Shown here in pieces: positions 9,194-17,930 of a DNA stretch of 41,134 nucleotides. The notes below the pieces were generated by a model that was given only the letters and a program-made list of their open reading frames with translations, searched no databases and had not been told where the DNA came from. The stretch's first letter is position 1; each line of letters opens with the position of its first letter. The translations under genes and the position numbers were made by a program. Source of the DNA: Pseudomonadota bacterium (GTDB taxonomy: Bacteria > Pseudomonadota > Alphaproteobacteria > Sphingomonadales > Sphingomonadaceae); NCBI GenBank assembly GCA_023433445.1, contig JAEZCS010000067.1, positions 1 through 41,134 on the forward strand. The letters are read 5' to 3'.

Positions 9194-11539
9194 CTATTTG
9201 AATTTGACGGTCACTTTCTGGATCGTGCCGGTGAACTCAGAGCCATGACTGTAGTGCGTCACCTCTTCGCCAGTGTCGCGGCCGGTATCAAAGGTTTCGC
9301 CAAGGCCCGAAACTATCATGGCGGATCGCTTGATCTCACCTTGAGCGACCTGCTGACCATTGACGGAGATCGTCATCTTCCCGCCGCGGCCCAGGCCACT
9401 GCTTGCATAGTCGTAGCGAATGAGCGCCGGGCCCGCCGGTATGACGGCTTTAGCCGCCACTATCCACTGATCGCCGTTTTGCTGTGAGGCCGCGTGAATG
9501 ACCGTGGGCTTGCCATCATCGAGATAGAAGCTCCAGCCGCCCAGCAGGCTGCCGGTTGCAGCCAGCGCTCCGTTCGCTGGGCTCTCTGGCAGCACGACGT
9601 CTGCTTCCAGCGTGAACGAGCCGAAGCCCAGCGGCGGCGCTGGGGGTTGGGGGATGCTGATGCCAGCCCCCCAATATTCAAAGAGCGTCCGGCGAGCGCC
9701 CGGTCGCATGACGCCGTTCGACCTGTCCCCTTGCCGATCGTCCAGCGGATAGACATGATTGCGACGCGCTTCCGCATCCCACAGCGCTTTCATTTCCTCC
9801 AGTCGCTTTGGCTCCAGCGCGGCCAGGTTCTTGGACTGGCTGAAGTCGGAACGAAGGTCGTAAAGTTCCCACTTATAATCGAGCGGCGAAATGCCTGAAC
9901 CGCCCATCGTCCAGGGAAGCCGCGCAGGGGTCGTATTCGCCAGCCAGCCATCCTTGTAGATGGCGCGATTGCCAATCAACTCGAAATATTGGGTGCGCGG
10001 CTTTTCCGGCACATTCTTATCGAAGCTGTATTTGATGCTCACGCCATCGACCGGCTGCTGCTGAACTCCATCGACCTGAACCGGCTGCGGCAATCCCACA
10101 GCTTCCAAAATGGTCGGCATGATGTCGACCACATGGGCAAAGTTCGTTCGAATGCCGCCCTTGTCGGCAATCTTCTGCGGCCAGGCGACGACCATGCCGT
10201 TGCGCGTTCCGCCGAGATGAGAGCCGACCTGCTTGGTCCACTGAAATGGGCTGTTCGTCGCCCAGGACCAGCCGACGGGATAAAGCTGCGAGGTGCCCGG
10301 TCCACCCATGCGATCCATCGCAGCCTTCTTTTCAACTGCACTGGTCCTCACGAAATTGGCCAACCGCCCGATTTCGTTCATCGTGCCCTCCACGCCGCCT
10401 TCTGAGCTACCGCCATTGTCGCCTTCGATGAAGATGATCAGCGTGTTTTCGCTTTGGCCCATCCGGTCGAGCTCATCCAACAAGCGCCCGAACTGAGCGT
10501 CCTGATAGGCGAGCATGGCCGCGAACACTTCCATCATCCGTGCATCAGCGGCACGCTCATCAGCGGACAAGGACGACCAGGCCGGAATGGCTTCCGGGCG
10601 CGGCGTGAGGCTGGTGTTCCTGGGAGCGATACCAGCCTTTATCTGCCGCCGCAGCGTTTCCACGCGCAGCGCGTCCCACCCCGTGTCGAACTTGCCCTTG
10701 AATTTTGCGATCCACTCCGGCGGAGCCTGATGCGGCGCATGCGCGCTGCCCGGAGCGACATAGAGGAAGAAGGGCTGATCAGGCGCTGCCGCCTTCTGCG
10801 TATGAACCCAGTTGATCGCATCGTCGAACAGGATCCGATCCAGCGTTTCGCCGGGTGGGGGCTGATCCGCTGCCGGGTCGGTTCCCCGATACAGATTGGG
10901 CTTCCATTGGTCGGCGTCACCACCGATGAAGCCAAAGAAATGGTCGAATCCCAAGCCGGTCGGCCAGTGGGTGAAAGGCCCGGCGGGACTATTTTCATGT
11001 CCCGGCACATTATGGTGCTTGCCCACCATAGCCGTGCCATAGCCATTATATCGCAGGATCCGGGCGATGGTCGCTGCCGATGCAGGCATCTCGCCTGTGT
11101 ATCCCGGATAGCCGCTGGCCGTGTCGGTGACGATGCCCGTGCCAACCGCATGATGGTTACGGCCCGTAAGCAGAGACGCTCGGGTGGGTGAACACATCGC
11201 CGTCGTATGAAAGCGCGTATATCGAAGCCCACGCGCGGCCAGCCTGTCGAGATTGGGTGTGGGCACCGGCCCCCCGAAAGTGCTCGCCGCGCCGAATCCC
11301 ACATCATCGGTCAACACGACCAGGATGTTCGGTGCGCCGGCCGGAGCCTGGACCGGCGGAGCATAAGCTGGCTTCGAATCGCGATATGTCATGCCCACGG
11401 CGCCCGTGTAGGGCGCCGCAGGAACAGGCAGGGTCGTGCGATCATTGGCCGCAGGGCCGCTCTGCGCCGCGTCGGGAACCGCGTAAAACAAGCTGAATGA
11501 CGACAAACCTGCCAGCAGACGAGCGCGACCTAAGTGCAT
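9194..11539 (-). CDS. Secreted arylsulfatase (formylglycine type)
   Basis: This 781-residue sulfatase removes sulfate from organic sulfate esters in the periplasm. It has an N-terminal signal (MHLGRARLLAGLSSFSLFYA) and the metal site NILVVLTDDVGFG. The modification motif CSPTRASLLTGR has Cys116 as the residue converted to formylglycine. Further marks are GKHHNVPGHE, a metal-site FIEGDNGG and a long C-terminal region with a beta-rich domain (from about residue 620). The start has a GGGAGAAG site. The Cys-type motif requires a formylglycine-generating enzyme, not present in this window. The gene converges on the receptor-phosphodiesterase pair, so the locus may target a molecule bearing both sulfate and phosphate groups or several related nutrients. 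Confidence 0.93.
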   Translation of the reverse strand: MHLGRARLLAGLSSFSLFYAVPDAAQSGPAANDRTTLPVPAAPYTGAVGMTYRDSKPAYAPPVQAPAGAPNILVVLTDDVGFGAASTFGGPVPTPNLDRLAARGLRYTRFHTTAMCSPTRASLLTGRNHHAVGTGIVTDTASGYPGYTGEMPASAATIARILRYNGYGTAMVGKHHNVPGHENSPAGPFTHWPTGLGFDHFFGFIGGDADQWKPNLYRGTDPAADQPPPGETLDRILFDDAINWVHTQKAAAPDQPFFLYVAPGSAHAPHQAPPEWIAKFKGKFDTGWDALRVETLRRQIKAGIAPRNTSLTPRPEAIPAWSSLSADERAADARMMEVFAAMLAYQDAQFGRLLDELDRMGQSENTLIIFIEGDNGGSSEGGVEGTMNEIGRLANFVRTSAVEKKAAMDRMGGPGTSQLYPVGWSWATNSPFQWTKQVGSHLGGTRNGMVVAWPQKIADKGGIRTNFAHVVDIMPTILEAVGLPQPVQVDGVQQQPVDGVSIKYSFDKNVPEKPRTQYFELIGNRAIYKDGWLANTTPARLPWTMGGSGISPLDYKWELYDLRSDFSQSKNLAALEPKRLEEMKALWDAEARRNHVYPLDDRQGDRSNGVMRPGARRTLFEYWGAGISIPQPPAPPLGFGSFTLEADVVLPESPANGALAATGSLLGGWSFYLDDGKPTVIHAASQQNGDQWIVAAKAVIPAGPALIRYDYASSGLGRGGKMTISVNGQQVAQGEIKRSAMIVSGLGETFDTGRDTGEEVTHYSHGSEFTGTIQKVTVKFK

Positions 11540-11705
11540 GATCTTCTCCCAATTTGTTTTCCGCCATCGGCAGCCCCAACGCGTAGCCCGCAGCCGAACC
11601 GATGACGAACACGCCTTTCTTGAACCGTCATAAACTCCACTATGCGAAAAAAATGCTTCTCACATCCATTAAGGACCGGCGGCCGAGGTGAGGACGCTGT
11701 AAAGT

Positions 11706-11990
11706 TCAGACGAGGAGCGCTGGCAGCCCCTGCCAGATGATGGCGACGGCGGCCAGGCCAACGCCGCAGAGTGCCACAGCGCGCATCCATGCGTCCATCG
11801 CGGTCGGCGGATCGCTTCGGAGCATCCGGGTAAACAACAGTCCGCTGGCCGCCAAGCACGCACAAGTTGCCATTACGGTGAGTCCGCGGGCCAGCGGCGT
11901 CGTTAGAAAAATGCTGGCGATCGCATATAGGACGAAGAAGTGAACGGCCCACAGGATCAGTCCTCCAAGTAGAGACATCCAGCCGCGCAT
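11706..11990 (-). CDS. Small membrane protein of the oxidase cluster (subunit-IV-like)
   Basis: This 94-residue, very hydrophobic protein has about three membrane helices (GGLILWAVHFFVLYAIASIF; LARGLTVMATCACLAASGLLF; AVALCGVGLAAVAIIW). The start at 11990 has a GGAGG site inside the end of the oxidase I/III gene and lies 4 bases after its stop, so it is the last gene of the oxidase transcript. By position it could be a small oxidase subunit or assembly factor. I do not recognise a named family. A longer in-frame ORF to 12080 lies inside the previous gene and was not used. Confidence 0.75.
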   Translation of the reverse strand: MRGWMSLLGGLILWAVHFFVLYAIASIFLTTPLARGLTVMATCACLAASGLLFTRMLRSDPPTAMDAWMRAVALCGVGLAAVAIIWQGLPALLV

Positions 11991-11994
11991 CGGA

Positions 11995-14529
11995 TCAGCC
12001 TCCGCCGAAAGCACGGGTAACAATGGCCGTGACCGTGCCCTGGCCTGCCGCATAGACCACCCAGAGGACGCAGAGATCAAGGCTGTTGTTGCGCGGCCGC
12101 ACGATCATCGCACGGCTGTTGCGAGCCGCAATATAGGCGGCCATCAGCAGCCCGATCGCCGCCAGGGTGCTGTCGAGCGACAGCAGTGCATAGACGGTCG
12201 CACCTTGGCCGCTTGCGTCGGGCCGCAGCCCTAAAGCAATCCAACTCCAAAGATCGACGCCCGTGCCAGCCGCCAGCGCAAGCGTTGCGCATAGGAACAG
12301 AACCCCGGGAGTCCACAACTGCGTCTTTTCCCGCGCGAGCATGTAGCGCGCAAGCAGCGCCAAGCCGGCGGCCAAGGCATAAGCGGGCACGATGGCAGCG
12401 AGCCAGGCGAGCCCCGCCGGAGCAACCCAGAAGCGTGGCTGGACCCCATAGAGATAGAAGAAGCTGAACAGCGCCATGACGAAGATCATGACGACCACCA
12501 CAAGCAGGATCACCATCGCCCACCAGCCATGGCTGCTTGGCCCGGTCACATAGGTCGGCAACCTGATGCCTGCGCCGACATCCACATGGTCTTCCTTGAA
12601 CAGCCGATCGGTATCCCAGAGCCATCGCAGGACACAGATGATCGCCAACAGGCCGCATGCGAAGGACGGTGTATAGGCTTGGACAGTGAGCAAAAGGAAA
12701 AATCCGGCCGTGAACACGGCGGCCAAGAAAGGCCAGACCGACGGCCCCGGCATGATCTGAAGATATTGTGGCTCGGCGCGCAGCGGGCTGGTGATGATCG
12801 TTTCGCGCAGGCCAGTCGCCGAGCCGGGAAGGAGATAGCGGCCCTCCTTGACATCATTCGCAAGGTTGGGGTCGTCCCACAGGGGCTCGCGGCTTTTCAC
12901 GACCGGAATGCTGCGCGTGGAATATAGGCCGGTGGGCAACCATTCCAGCGTTCCGCCTCCATAGACGTTACCGGCGTCATTGTCGGTCGTGAACCGGAAA
13001 TTACGCGCAATGTCGACAAGGGATAGCAGCACGCCAGCCCCGAGCAGGAATGCGCCAGCGGTAGAAATCATGTTGACTATTTCCCAGTCACGGCCGGGCA
13101 GATAGGTGTAGACGCGGCGCGGCATTCCCATGAACCCGGCAATGTGCATCGGCCAGAAGGTCACCTGCATGCCTGTGAACATCAGCCAGAACGCCCATTT
13201 GCCGATCCGCTCGGACAACGCTCGGCTGCTCGTCATCGGAGCCCAGTAATAGAAGGCGGCGAACATCGGAAATACCATCCCGCCGATCAGCACATAGTGA
13301 AGATGGGCGACGATGAAGTAGCTGTCGTGCACCTGCCAGTCGAACGGCACCATCGCCACCATCACACCGGTGAGCCCGCCGATCACAAAGGTGATAAGAC
13401 CGCCCAGCACGAAAAGGGTGGGCACGTTGTAGCGCGGCTTGCCCACCGCAAAGGTTGCAATCCAGGAGAAGACCTGAACACCTGCTGGTACGCTGACCGC
13501 CATGCTCGCGGCCGAGAAAAAGCCCACCGACAGGTTCGGCATCCCGGTCGTGCACATATGGTGCGCCCAGACGCCAAAGCTGATGAAGCCAGTCGCCAGG
13601 AAGGCCAGGACGATGAGGTGATGACCGACAAGCCGGGTTCGGGCGAGCGTCGCGACCATCATCGACACGAGCCCGGACGCGGGCAGGAAGATGATATAGA
13701 CTTCGGGATGGCCGAAGAACCAGAAGAGATGCTGCCAGAGCAACGCGTCGCCGCCACGCGTGGGATCGAAAAAGGGCCAGTTGAACGCCCGCTCAAGCTC
13801 CAGCAGCAGCGTGCCCAGGATAACTGAGGGAAATCCCACAACGATCATCACGCCTAACACCAGCATTGCCCAGGCATAGACGGGCATTTTGTCGAGCGTC
13901 ATGCCCGGCGCACGGGTCCGCAGCACCCCTATGATGATCTCGATCGCCCCCGCGATCGCGCTGATTTCGATGAACCCGATGCCAAGCAGCCAAAAATCCA
14001 CGTTGATGCCGGGGGAATAGGTGAGGCTGGTATAGGGCGGATACATGAACCATCCGCCATCGGGCGCGAGGCCTACGAAAATCGACGCGAAGAAGCACAG
14101 GCCCCCGACAAAATAGGCCCAGAAGGCATAGGCTGACAGACGCGGAAACGGCAGGTCGCGCGCCGCCAGCATTTGGGGCAGCAGCAGCACGCCGATCGCT
14201 TCCACCATGGGCACGGCGAACAGGAACATCATCACCGTGCCATGCATGGTGAAGAACTGGTTGTAGGTTTCTTGCGGCAGGATGCCCTGGAGCGGCAGCG
14301 CGAGCTGTACCCGCATTACCAGCGCGAGAATGCCCGCCAGGAGGAAGAAGAGGAAGGCCGTCGTAACATAGAAGAAGCCGACATAATTGTTGTTGACCGC
14401 CGTCAGCAGTTGCCAGCCTTTCGGCGCGCACCAGATGCGCTCCAATTCCTTCAACTCGTCGGGCGGGCGGTCTTCCTTGGTTGGGAAGCGATCGTAAAGC
14501 GCCGGATCGAAGCCCGTCTCGGACGTCAT
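11995..14529 (-). CDS. Fused cytochrome c oxidase subunits I and III (haem-copper oxidase)
   Basis: This 844-residue integral membrane protein is the catalytic subunit of a haem-copper oxidase with a subunit III-like helical domain fused after about residue 620. It reduces O2 and pumps protons. Haem and CuB ligands are all visible: His96 (MHG), His274/Tyr278 (GHPEVY), His323-324 (WAHHM) and the HDSYFIVAHLHYV pair. The D-channel Asp (AARDLPFPR) and the Glu in HPEVY are kept. At the normal K-channel position the usual T-G-x-K is A-G-V-Q (Gln352), so the channel Lys is missing. The ATG at 14529 overlaps the subunit II stop (ATGA). The upstream in-frame extension lies inside the subunit II gene and was dropped. 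Confidence 0.93.
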   Translation of the reverse strand: MTSETGFDPALYDRFPTKEDRPPDELKELERIWCAPKGWQLLTAVNNNYVGFFYVTTAFLFFLLAGILALVMRVQLALPLQGILPQETYNQFFTMHGTVMMFLFAVPMVEAIGVLLLPQMLAARDLPFPRLSAYAFWAYFVGGLCFFASIFVGLAPDGGWFMYPPYTSLTYSPGINVDFWLLGIGFIEISAIAGAIEIIIGVLRTRAPGMTLDKMPVYAWAMLVLGVMIVVGFPSVILGTLLLELERAFNWPFFDPTRGGDALLWQHLFWFFGHPEVYIIFLPASGLVSMMVATLARTRLVGHHLIVLAFLATGFISFGVWAHHMCTTGMPNLSVGFFSAASMAVSVPAGVQVFSWIATFAVGKPRYNVPTLFVLGGLITFVIGGLTGVMVAMVPFDWQVHDSYFIVAHLHYVLIGGMVFPMFAAFYYWAPMTSSRALSERIGKWAFWLMFTGMQVTFWPMHIAGFMGMPRRVYTYLPGRDWEIVNMISTAGAFLLGAGVLLSLVDIARNFRFTTDNDAGNVYGGGTLEWLPTGLYSTRSIPVVKSREPLWDDPNLANDVKEGRYLLPGSATGLRETIITSPLRAEPQYLQIMPGPSVWPFLAAVFTAGFFLLLTVQAYTPSFACGLLAIICVLRWLWDTDRLFKEDHVDVGAGIRLPTYVTGPSSHGWWAMVILLVVVVMIFVMALFSFFYLYGVQPRFWVAPAGLAWLAAIVPAYALAAGLALLARYMLAREKTQLWTPGVLFLCATLALAAGTGVDLWSWIALGLRPDASGQGATVYALLSLDSTLAAIGLLMAAYIAARNSRAMIVRPRNNSLDLCVLWVVYAAGQGTVTAIVTRAFGGG

Positions 14530-15455
14530 TTCTGCCCGCCCAGATAATCGGCCAAGGTTTGCAGTTCCGCGGCAGATAGCGTCTTGTAGGGCGGCATGCG
14601 ATTTCCAGGCTTGATCGATTGGCTGTCGCCGATCCAGCCCATCATCGTGCCGCGATTGTTGGGAAGAATTCCGGCGCCAAGCGACCGGCGAGCGCCGACG
14701 TAAGTGAGGTCCGGGCCGGCGGTTCCATTGGCGTCCGTCCCGCCGATCCGGTGGCATGCGGCGCATCCGGCTGTTCGGAATAGCGCCGCGCCTTGCCCGC
14801 CTTCCGGGGGGAGGACGGCGCGGCGCCGGGCCATGAGCGCGTCGAAAGCGGCGGGCTCATGCGCGATAACGACAAAGCCCATCAACGCATGGGGGCCTCC
14901 GCAATATTCCGCACATTGTCCGCCAAATACCCCGGGAGTGTCGGCCTGGATCGGCAATATATTCCGCCGCCCCGGTATCATATCGAGCTTGCCGGACAGG
15001 CGGGGAACCCAGAAACTGTGGATCACGTCACTGGATTCCAGTTCCAGCACGACAGGGCGGCCTGCCGGGATATGCAACTCGTTGGCGTCGAGCATATAGG
15101 GCTGGCCTTGCCCATCGAGATAGGCGACCCGCCACCACCACATCTCGCCAGTGATGCGTACCCGCATCGCATCGGTCGGCACAGGAGCGGTGAGGTTGCG
15201 GGTGAGGCTGAGCCCGTAAACGAGCAACAGCGTCAGGACTATCACGGGAAACGCGATACCGCCGATCCAGACCGCCTTTGTCCCGCCAAGTTTTTTCTTG
15301 AGCCGCCCGCTCCCGAACAGCGCTACCCAGAGCGCCGCCAACACGATCGCCAATACTGCCGCCGCCATCGCCAGCAGGATCCAGCTCAACGTCGTGATCG
15401 ACCCAGCATAGGGACCCGCAGGGTCGAAGACCGGGATGATGGATGCATCGAACAT
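14526..15455 (-). CDS. ctaC: Cytochrome c oxidase subunit II with fused cytochrome c domain
   Basis: This 309-residue electron-entry subunit is of caa3 type. Two membrane helices (about residues 18-45 and 60-85) are followed by a cupredoxin domain. That domain has the full CuA site CAEYCGGPHALM, and the Trp-rich GEMWWWRV segment lies upstream. A C-terminal class I cytochrome c domain has haem motif CAACH and axial Met in NRMPPY. I chose ATG 15455, one base after the upstream cytochrome c stop and with AAGGTGG about 11 bases before it. A GTG at 15470 would add five residues. It would accept electrons from the neighbouring lipoprotein cytochromes and pass them to subunit I. Confidence 0.93.
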   Translation of the reverse strand: MFDASIIPVFDPAGPYAGSITTLSWILLAMAAAVLAIVLAALWVALFGSGRLKKKLGGTKAVWIGGIAFPVIVLTLLLVYGLSLTRNLTAPVPTDAMRVRITGEMWWWRVAYLDGQGQPYMLDANELHIPAGRPVVLELESSDVIHSFWVPRLSGKLDMIPGRRNILPIQADTPGVFGGQCAEYCGGPHALMGFVVIAHEPAAFDALMARRRAVLPPEGGQGAALFRTAGCAACHRIGGTDANGTAGPDLTYVGARRSLGAGILPNNRGTMMGWIGDSQSIKPGNRMPPYKTLSAAELQTLADYLGGQK

Positions 15456-15456
15456 A

Positions 15457-15852
15457 TCAGCGTGCGCCACCTTGGTAGAGATAGGCAGCCACGTCGCGCG
15501 CCTCCACCTCGGTCAGCGGCATCGCGGGCATGGTCGCGCCCGGCAGTACCGCTGGCGCATTGCGAACGAAGGCTGCAAGAGTGTCGGGGCGGTTAGGCAG
15601 CCTTCCCGCGATAAGGCCCTGATCGGCGAAGCCCTTCAGCGAAGGACCGCTCGCACCCTGCGGCCAGCGGAGACCTGGTATTACATGGCAGGCCCCGCAG
15701 CCCGAACGGGCAATCGCCTCCAGCCCGCGCGCGGCGCTCGCTTGGGGCATGTGATGCACCTCCTCCGGCGGCGGCTTGCATGCGGTAGTGAGCAGTAGCG
15801 GCAAAAGGGCGCGTATCGTCAGCAATCCTCCCCCTTTCTCTGCCGCCAGCAT
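15457..15852 (-). CDS. Small cytochrome c lipoprotein
   Basis: This is a single-haem c-type cytochrome of about 131 residues, predicted to be lipid-anchored at the periplasmic face. It has a lipobox (LPLLLTTAC), haem motif CGACH and a probable axial Met in ATMPAMPLTE. It is the first gene of the oxidase transcript and is a likely electron donor to subunit II. The start is uncertain. ATG 15852 has no clear ribosome site, whereas TTG 15825 follows a strong AGGGGGAGG run and would give a classic 16-residue lipoprotein signal. The stop lies just before the subunit II ATG. Confidence 0.87.
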   Translation of the reverse strand: MLAAEKGGGLLTIRALLPLLLTTACKPPPEEVHHMPQASAARGLEAIARSGCGACHVIPGLRWPQGASGPSLKGFADQGLIAGRLPNRPDTLAAFVRNAPAVLPGATMPAMPLTEVEARDVAAYLYQGGAR

Positions 15853-15867
15853 TCGCAACTACAGTAC

Positions 15868-15894
15868 GGAACCGTTACGATGGGCAGCGGTTCC
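15868..15894. promoter_or_regulatory. Palindromic two-way GGAAC-N16-GGTT motif (EcfG-type promoter candidate)
   Basis: The 7-base arms GGAACCG and CGGTTCC form an inverted repeat between two divergent cytochrome c genes. Because of the symmetry, each strand reads GGAAC, 16 bases, then GGTT. This is one base from the EcfG consensus GGAAC-N16/17-CGTT. The rightward copy would place the transcript start near 15900, just before ATG 15904. The leftward copy would place it near 15862. It could instead be a repressor operator. Confidence 0.5.
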
Positions 15895-15903
15895 CATTAC
15901 ACG

Positions 15904-16653
15904 ATGGTCTTGGCTCGTATGGTAATGATCGGCGCGGTGGCAATAGCGCTGTCAGCATGCAAGGAGGTCGCGCGCGGCGCGGCTGATCAATTCACCGCGA
16001 CCGGCGAAATCATCGCCTTGAGCGGCGGGGATGCTGGTGCGTCCAACGCTTGCGTTACTTGCCATGCTATCGACGGTCACGGAAACGGCGCCGGCGCGCC
16101 GCGCCTTGCCGGTCTGGATCGCGGCTACATGGCGGCGCAGCTAGAGGCCTACGCAGGCGGAAGGCGTCAACATGCGGAAATGGCCTGGATCGCGAGCAAG
16201 CTTACCCCCGATCAGCAGGACGCGGTATCGGCTTATTATGCGGCCAAACCCTTCACCCCCGGCGCGGCGAGCAGCGACACGCCCGCGGGCCAGGCGGCAA
16301 TCCTCTACCATCGCGGCGATCCGGCGCGCGGCATTGCGTCCTGCGCATCCTGCCATGGCGCGCGCGGTGAGGGACTAGGTGCGGCCAATCCGCCGCTGGG
16401 CGCGCAGCCCGCCGCCTATCTGACGCAGCAGCTCGACCTCTGGCGGGCCGGGAAGCGGCGCAGCGATCCGCAAAACATCATGCTGCAGATCAGCCAGGCG
16501 CTCTCTCCCCCGGAGTCCGCCGCTCTCGCCGCTTATGCCGCTCGCCTCCCTGGGGGTCCTCCCAATCGGGAATTTCCGGCAGCATCCCCCGCAACACGTC
16601 ATGACGGTCCCAGAAATGATGTTTCAACGCAGCCGCCACGTGCACCGGAATGA
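15904..16653 (+). CDS. Di-haem cytochrome c4-like lipoprotein
   Basis: This periplasmic electron carrier has two cytochrome c domains, with haem motifs CVTCH and CASCH. It begins with a lipoprotein signal ending LSAC. The layout is that of cytochrome c4, which commonly donates to terminal oxidases. I chose ATG 15904 because the in-frame ATG 15880 lies inside the palindromic promoter candidate and adds a polar stretch before the signal. The last ~55 codons run antisense through the end of the cytochrome b561 gene, a 164-base convergent overlap. The tail after the second domain is Pro/Arg-rich and may be non-functional. It is divergent from the oxidase transcript. Confidence 0.88.
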   Translation: MVLARMVMIGAVAIALSACKEVARGAADQFTATGEIIALSGGDAGASNACVTCHAIDGHGNGAGAPRLAGLDRGYMAAQLEAYAGGRRQHAEMAWIASKLTPDQQDAVSAYYAAKPFTPGAASSDTPAGQAAILYHRGDPARGIASCASCHGARGEGLGAANPPLGAQPAAYLTQQLDLWRAGKRRSDPQNIMLQISQALSPPESAALAAYAARLPGGPPNREFPAASPATRHDGPRNDVSTQPPRAPE

Positions 16654-17161
16654 TCAGCAGCAATGTGATCACCAGCACATGATGCACATCTTCGGCCAAA
16701 TCCATGATCTGCCAGCGCATCGTCAGCGGTAGTTGCTCAAAGGGCAGCTGCGGCCAAGGCACCAGTCCAGCCAGATAGAGCGGCCCCGGTTTGGCGACTG
16801 CCGACCACATCGCCCAGCCACTCAGGGGCAGGCCGAAAAAGGCGATATAGAAGACGTAGTGCATCGCGTAGGCGACCTTCGTCTGCCAGCCTTGCCTGTC
16901 AGCATCGTTGACGGGCCCGGGGATCATCAGGCGCCAGCCGAGGCGCCCCAGCGCAAGCAACAGGATAGGCAAGCCGATCATGCTGTGCACTTCATAGCCG
17001 CGCAATTTGTCACCGCCCGCAGGCAGCCAGCTAGTATAATAGCCCCAGCCGATCTGGAACATGACGAGGACGGCCATGATCCAATGAAAGGCGATGCCAA
17101 CCGGTGAGTAGCGGCTGCGATCGGTATGTCCGCGCGCCCATTTGCGAAGCGCCTCGATCAT
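16490..17161 (-). CDS. Cytochrome b561-family membrane protein
   Basis: This 223-residue di-haem b-type membrane cytochrome likely moves electrons between the quinone pool and periplasmic carriers. Four helices and the usual His ligands are visible: AFHWIMAVLV, YEVHSMIGLP, LAEDVHHVLVI and IPVHVAAALKHHF. The ATG at 17161 overlaps the CtaG stop (ATGA). A longer in-frame ORF to 17599 runs inside ctaG and was rejected. The C-terminal ~55 codons overlap the convergent cytochrome c4 gene. With the c cytochromes it could form a branch from quinol to the caa3-type oxidase. Confidence 0.9.
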   Translation of the reverse strand: MIEALRKWARGHTDRSRYSPVGIAFHWIMAVLVMFQIGWGYYTSWLPAGGDKLRGYEVHSMIGLPILLLALGRLGWRLMIPGPVNDADRQGWQTKVAYAMHYVFYIAFFGLPLSGWAMWSAVAKPGPLYLAGLVPWPQLPFEQLPLTMRWQIMDLAEDVHHVLVITLLLIIPVHVAAALKHHFWDRHDVLRGMLPEIPDWEDPQGGERHKRRERRTPGERAPG

Positions 17162-17895
17162 CCTGTCAGCGCCGACGCCCGCTCGCGGGCGAACCAGCGC
17201 GCCAGCAACGCGAGCGCTGCGGCCAGGTAGATGCCTGCGCCTGGCGCCCACATGATGAGACCGGCCAATTGCTGGTCCTCCAGCGGCGACAGTCCCCATG
17301 CTACGGGCGCAATAAAGTGCGGAGCATAGAGCGCGGCACCGGCGAAGGTGAGCAAGGCACCGAGCAGTCCCATCTGCACCATCGTGCCAAGCAGTGCGGC
17401 AAGGGCGTTCGTCACTGATGCCTTGCTTACGGCGCCCCACAGGCCCACTGCGCTCAGCAACAGGCTCGTCTGCATCAGCCAATAGGCACTGTCGCTTGAA
17501 AGCGCCCAACCGTAGGCCTGCGGCACATGCCAACTCCAGAAGATGAGGGCATGGGCGGCCGTCCACGACAGGGCTCCACCTGGAAACCGCAGCTGGCAAG
17601 CCGCCACTACAAGTGGGGGTAGCACTGCGGTCAAAAGCAAATGATGCACTGCGCGGGCAGAGAAAAGCGCAGAGGTCAAAGCGCAGAATGGCGATACGAA
17701 CAGCAGCAGCGCAAAGCCGGCGGCAGCGGCAATCCCTCGACGTTCACGCGCCCCTATCCCGGGCTGGCGAAGGAAGAGAATGATCGCCAGCGCAAGTGCG
17801 AGCAGGAGAATAGGGTCGAGGTTCCAGCGGCCGAGCCATTCAGCTGGCACAGGCGCTGCCCCGCAATATGGCAGCCAGGCATTGCTGTCAGGCAA
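17158..17895 (-). CDS. ctaG: Cytochrome c oxidase assembly protein, CtaG (caa3) family
   Basis: This multi-helix membrane protein of 245 residues is of the caa3-oxidase CtaG family, needed to assemble the active oxidase, probably through copper delivery. Conserved marks include ARAVHHLLLTAVLPPL, FWSWHVPQAYG and the DQQLAGLIMWAPG segment near the C-terminus. The start is probably TTG 17895: GGGGAA lies about 6 bases before it, an in-frame stop lies close upstream, and no ATG precedes the first helix. It overlaps the cytochrome b561 start by 4 bases. A stress-type promoter candidate lies 35 bases upstream. Confidence 0.9.
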   Translation of the reverse strand: MPDSNAWLPYCGAAPVPAEWLGRWNLDPILLLALALAIILFLRQPGIGARERRGIAAAAGFALLLFVSPFCALTSALFSARAVHHLLLTAVLPPLVVAACQLRFPGGALSWTAAHALIFWSWHVPQAYGWALSSDSAYWLMQTSLLLSAVGLWGAVSKASVTNALAALLGTMVQMGLLGALLTFAGAALYAPHFIAPVAWGLSPLEDQQLAGLIMWAPGAGIYLAAALALLARWFARERASALTG

Positions 17896-17930
17896 GCTTC
17901 ATTCCCCGTGACCCAAGTCGACTCTTGCCC

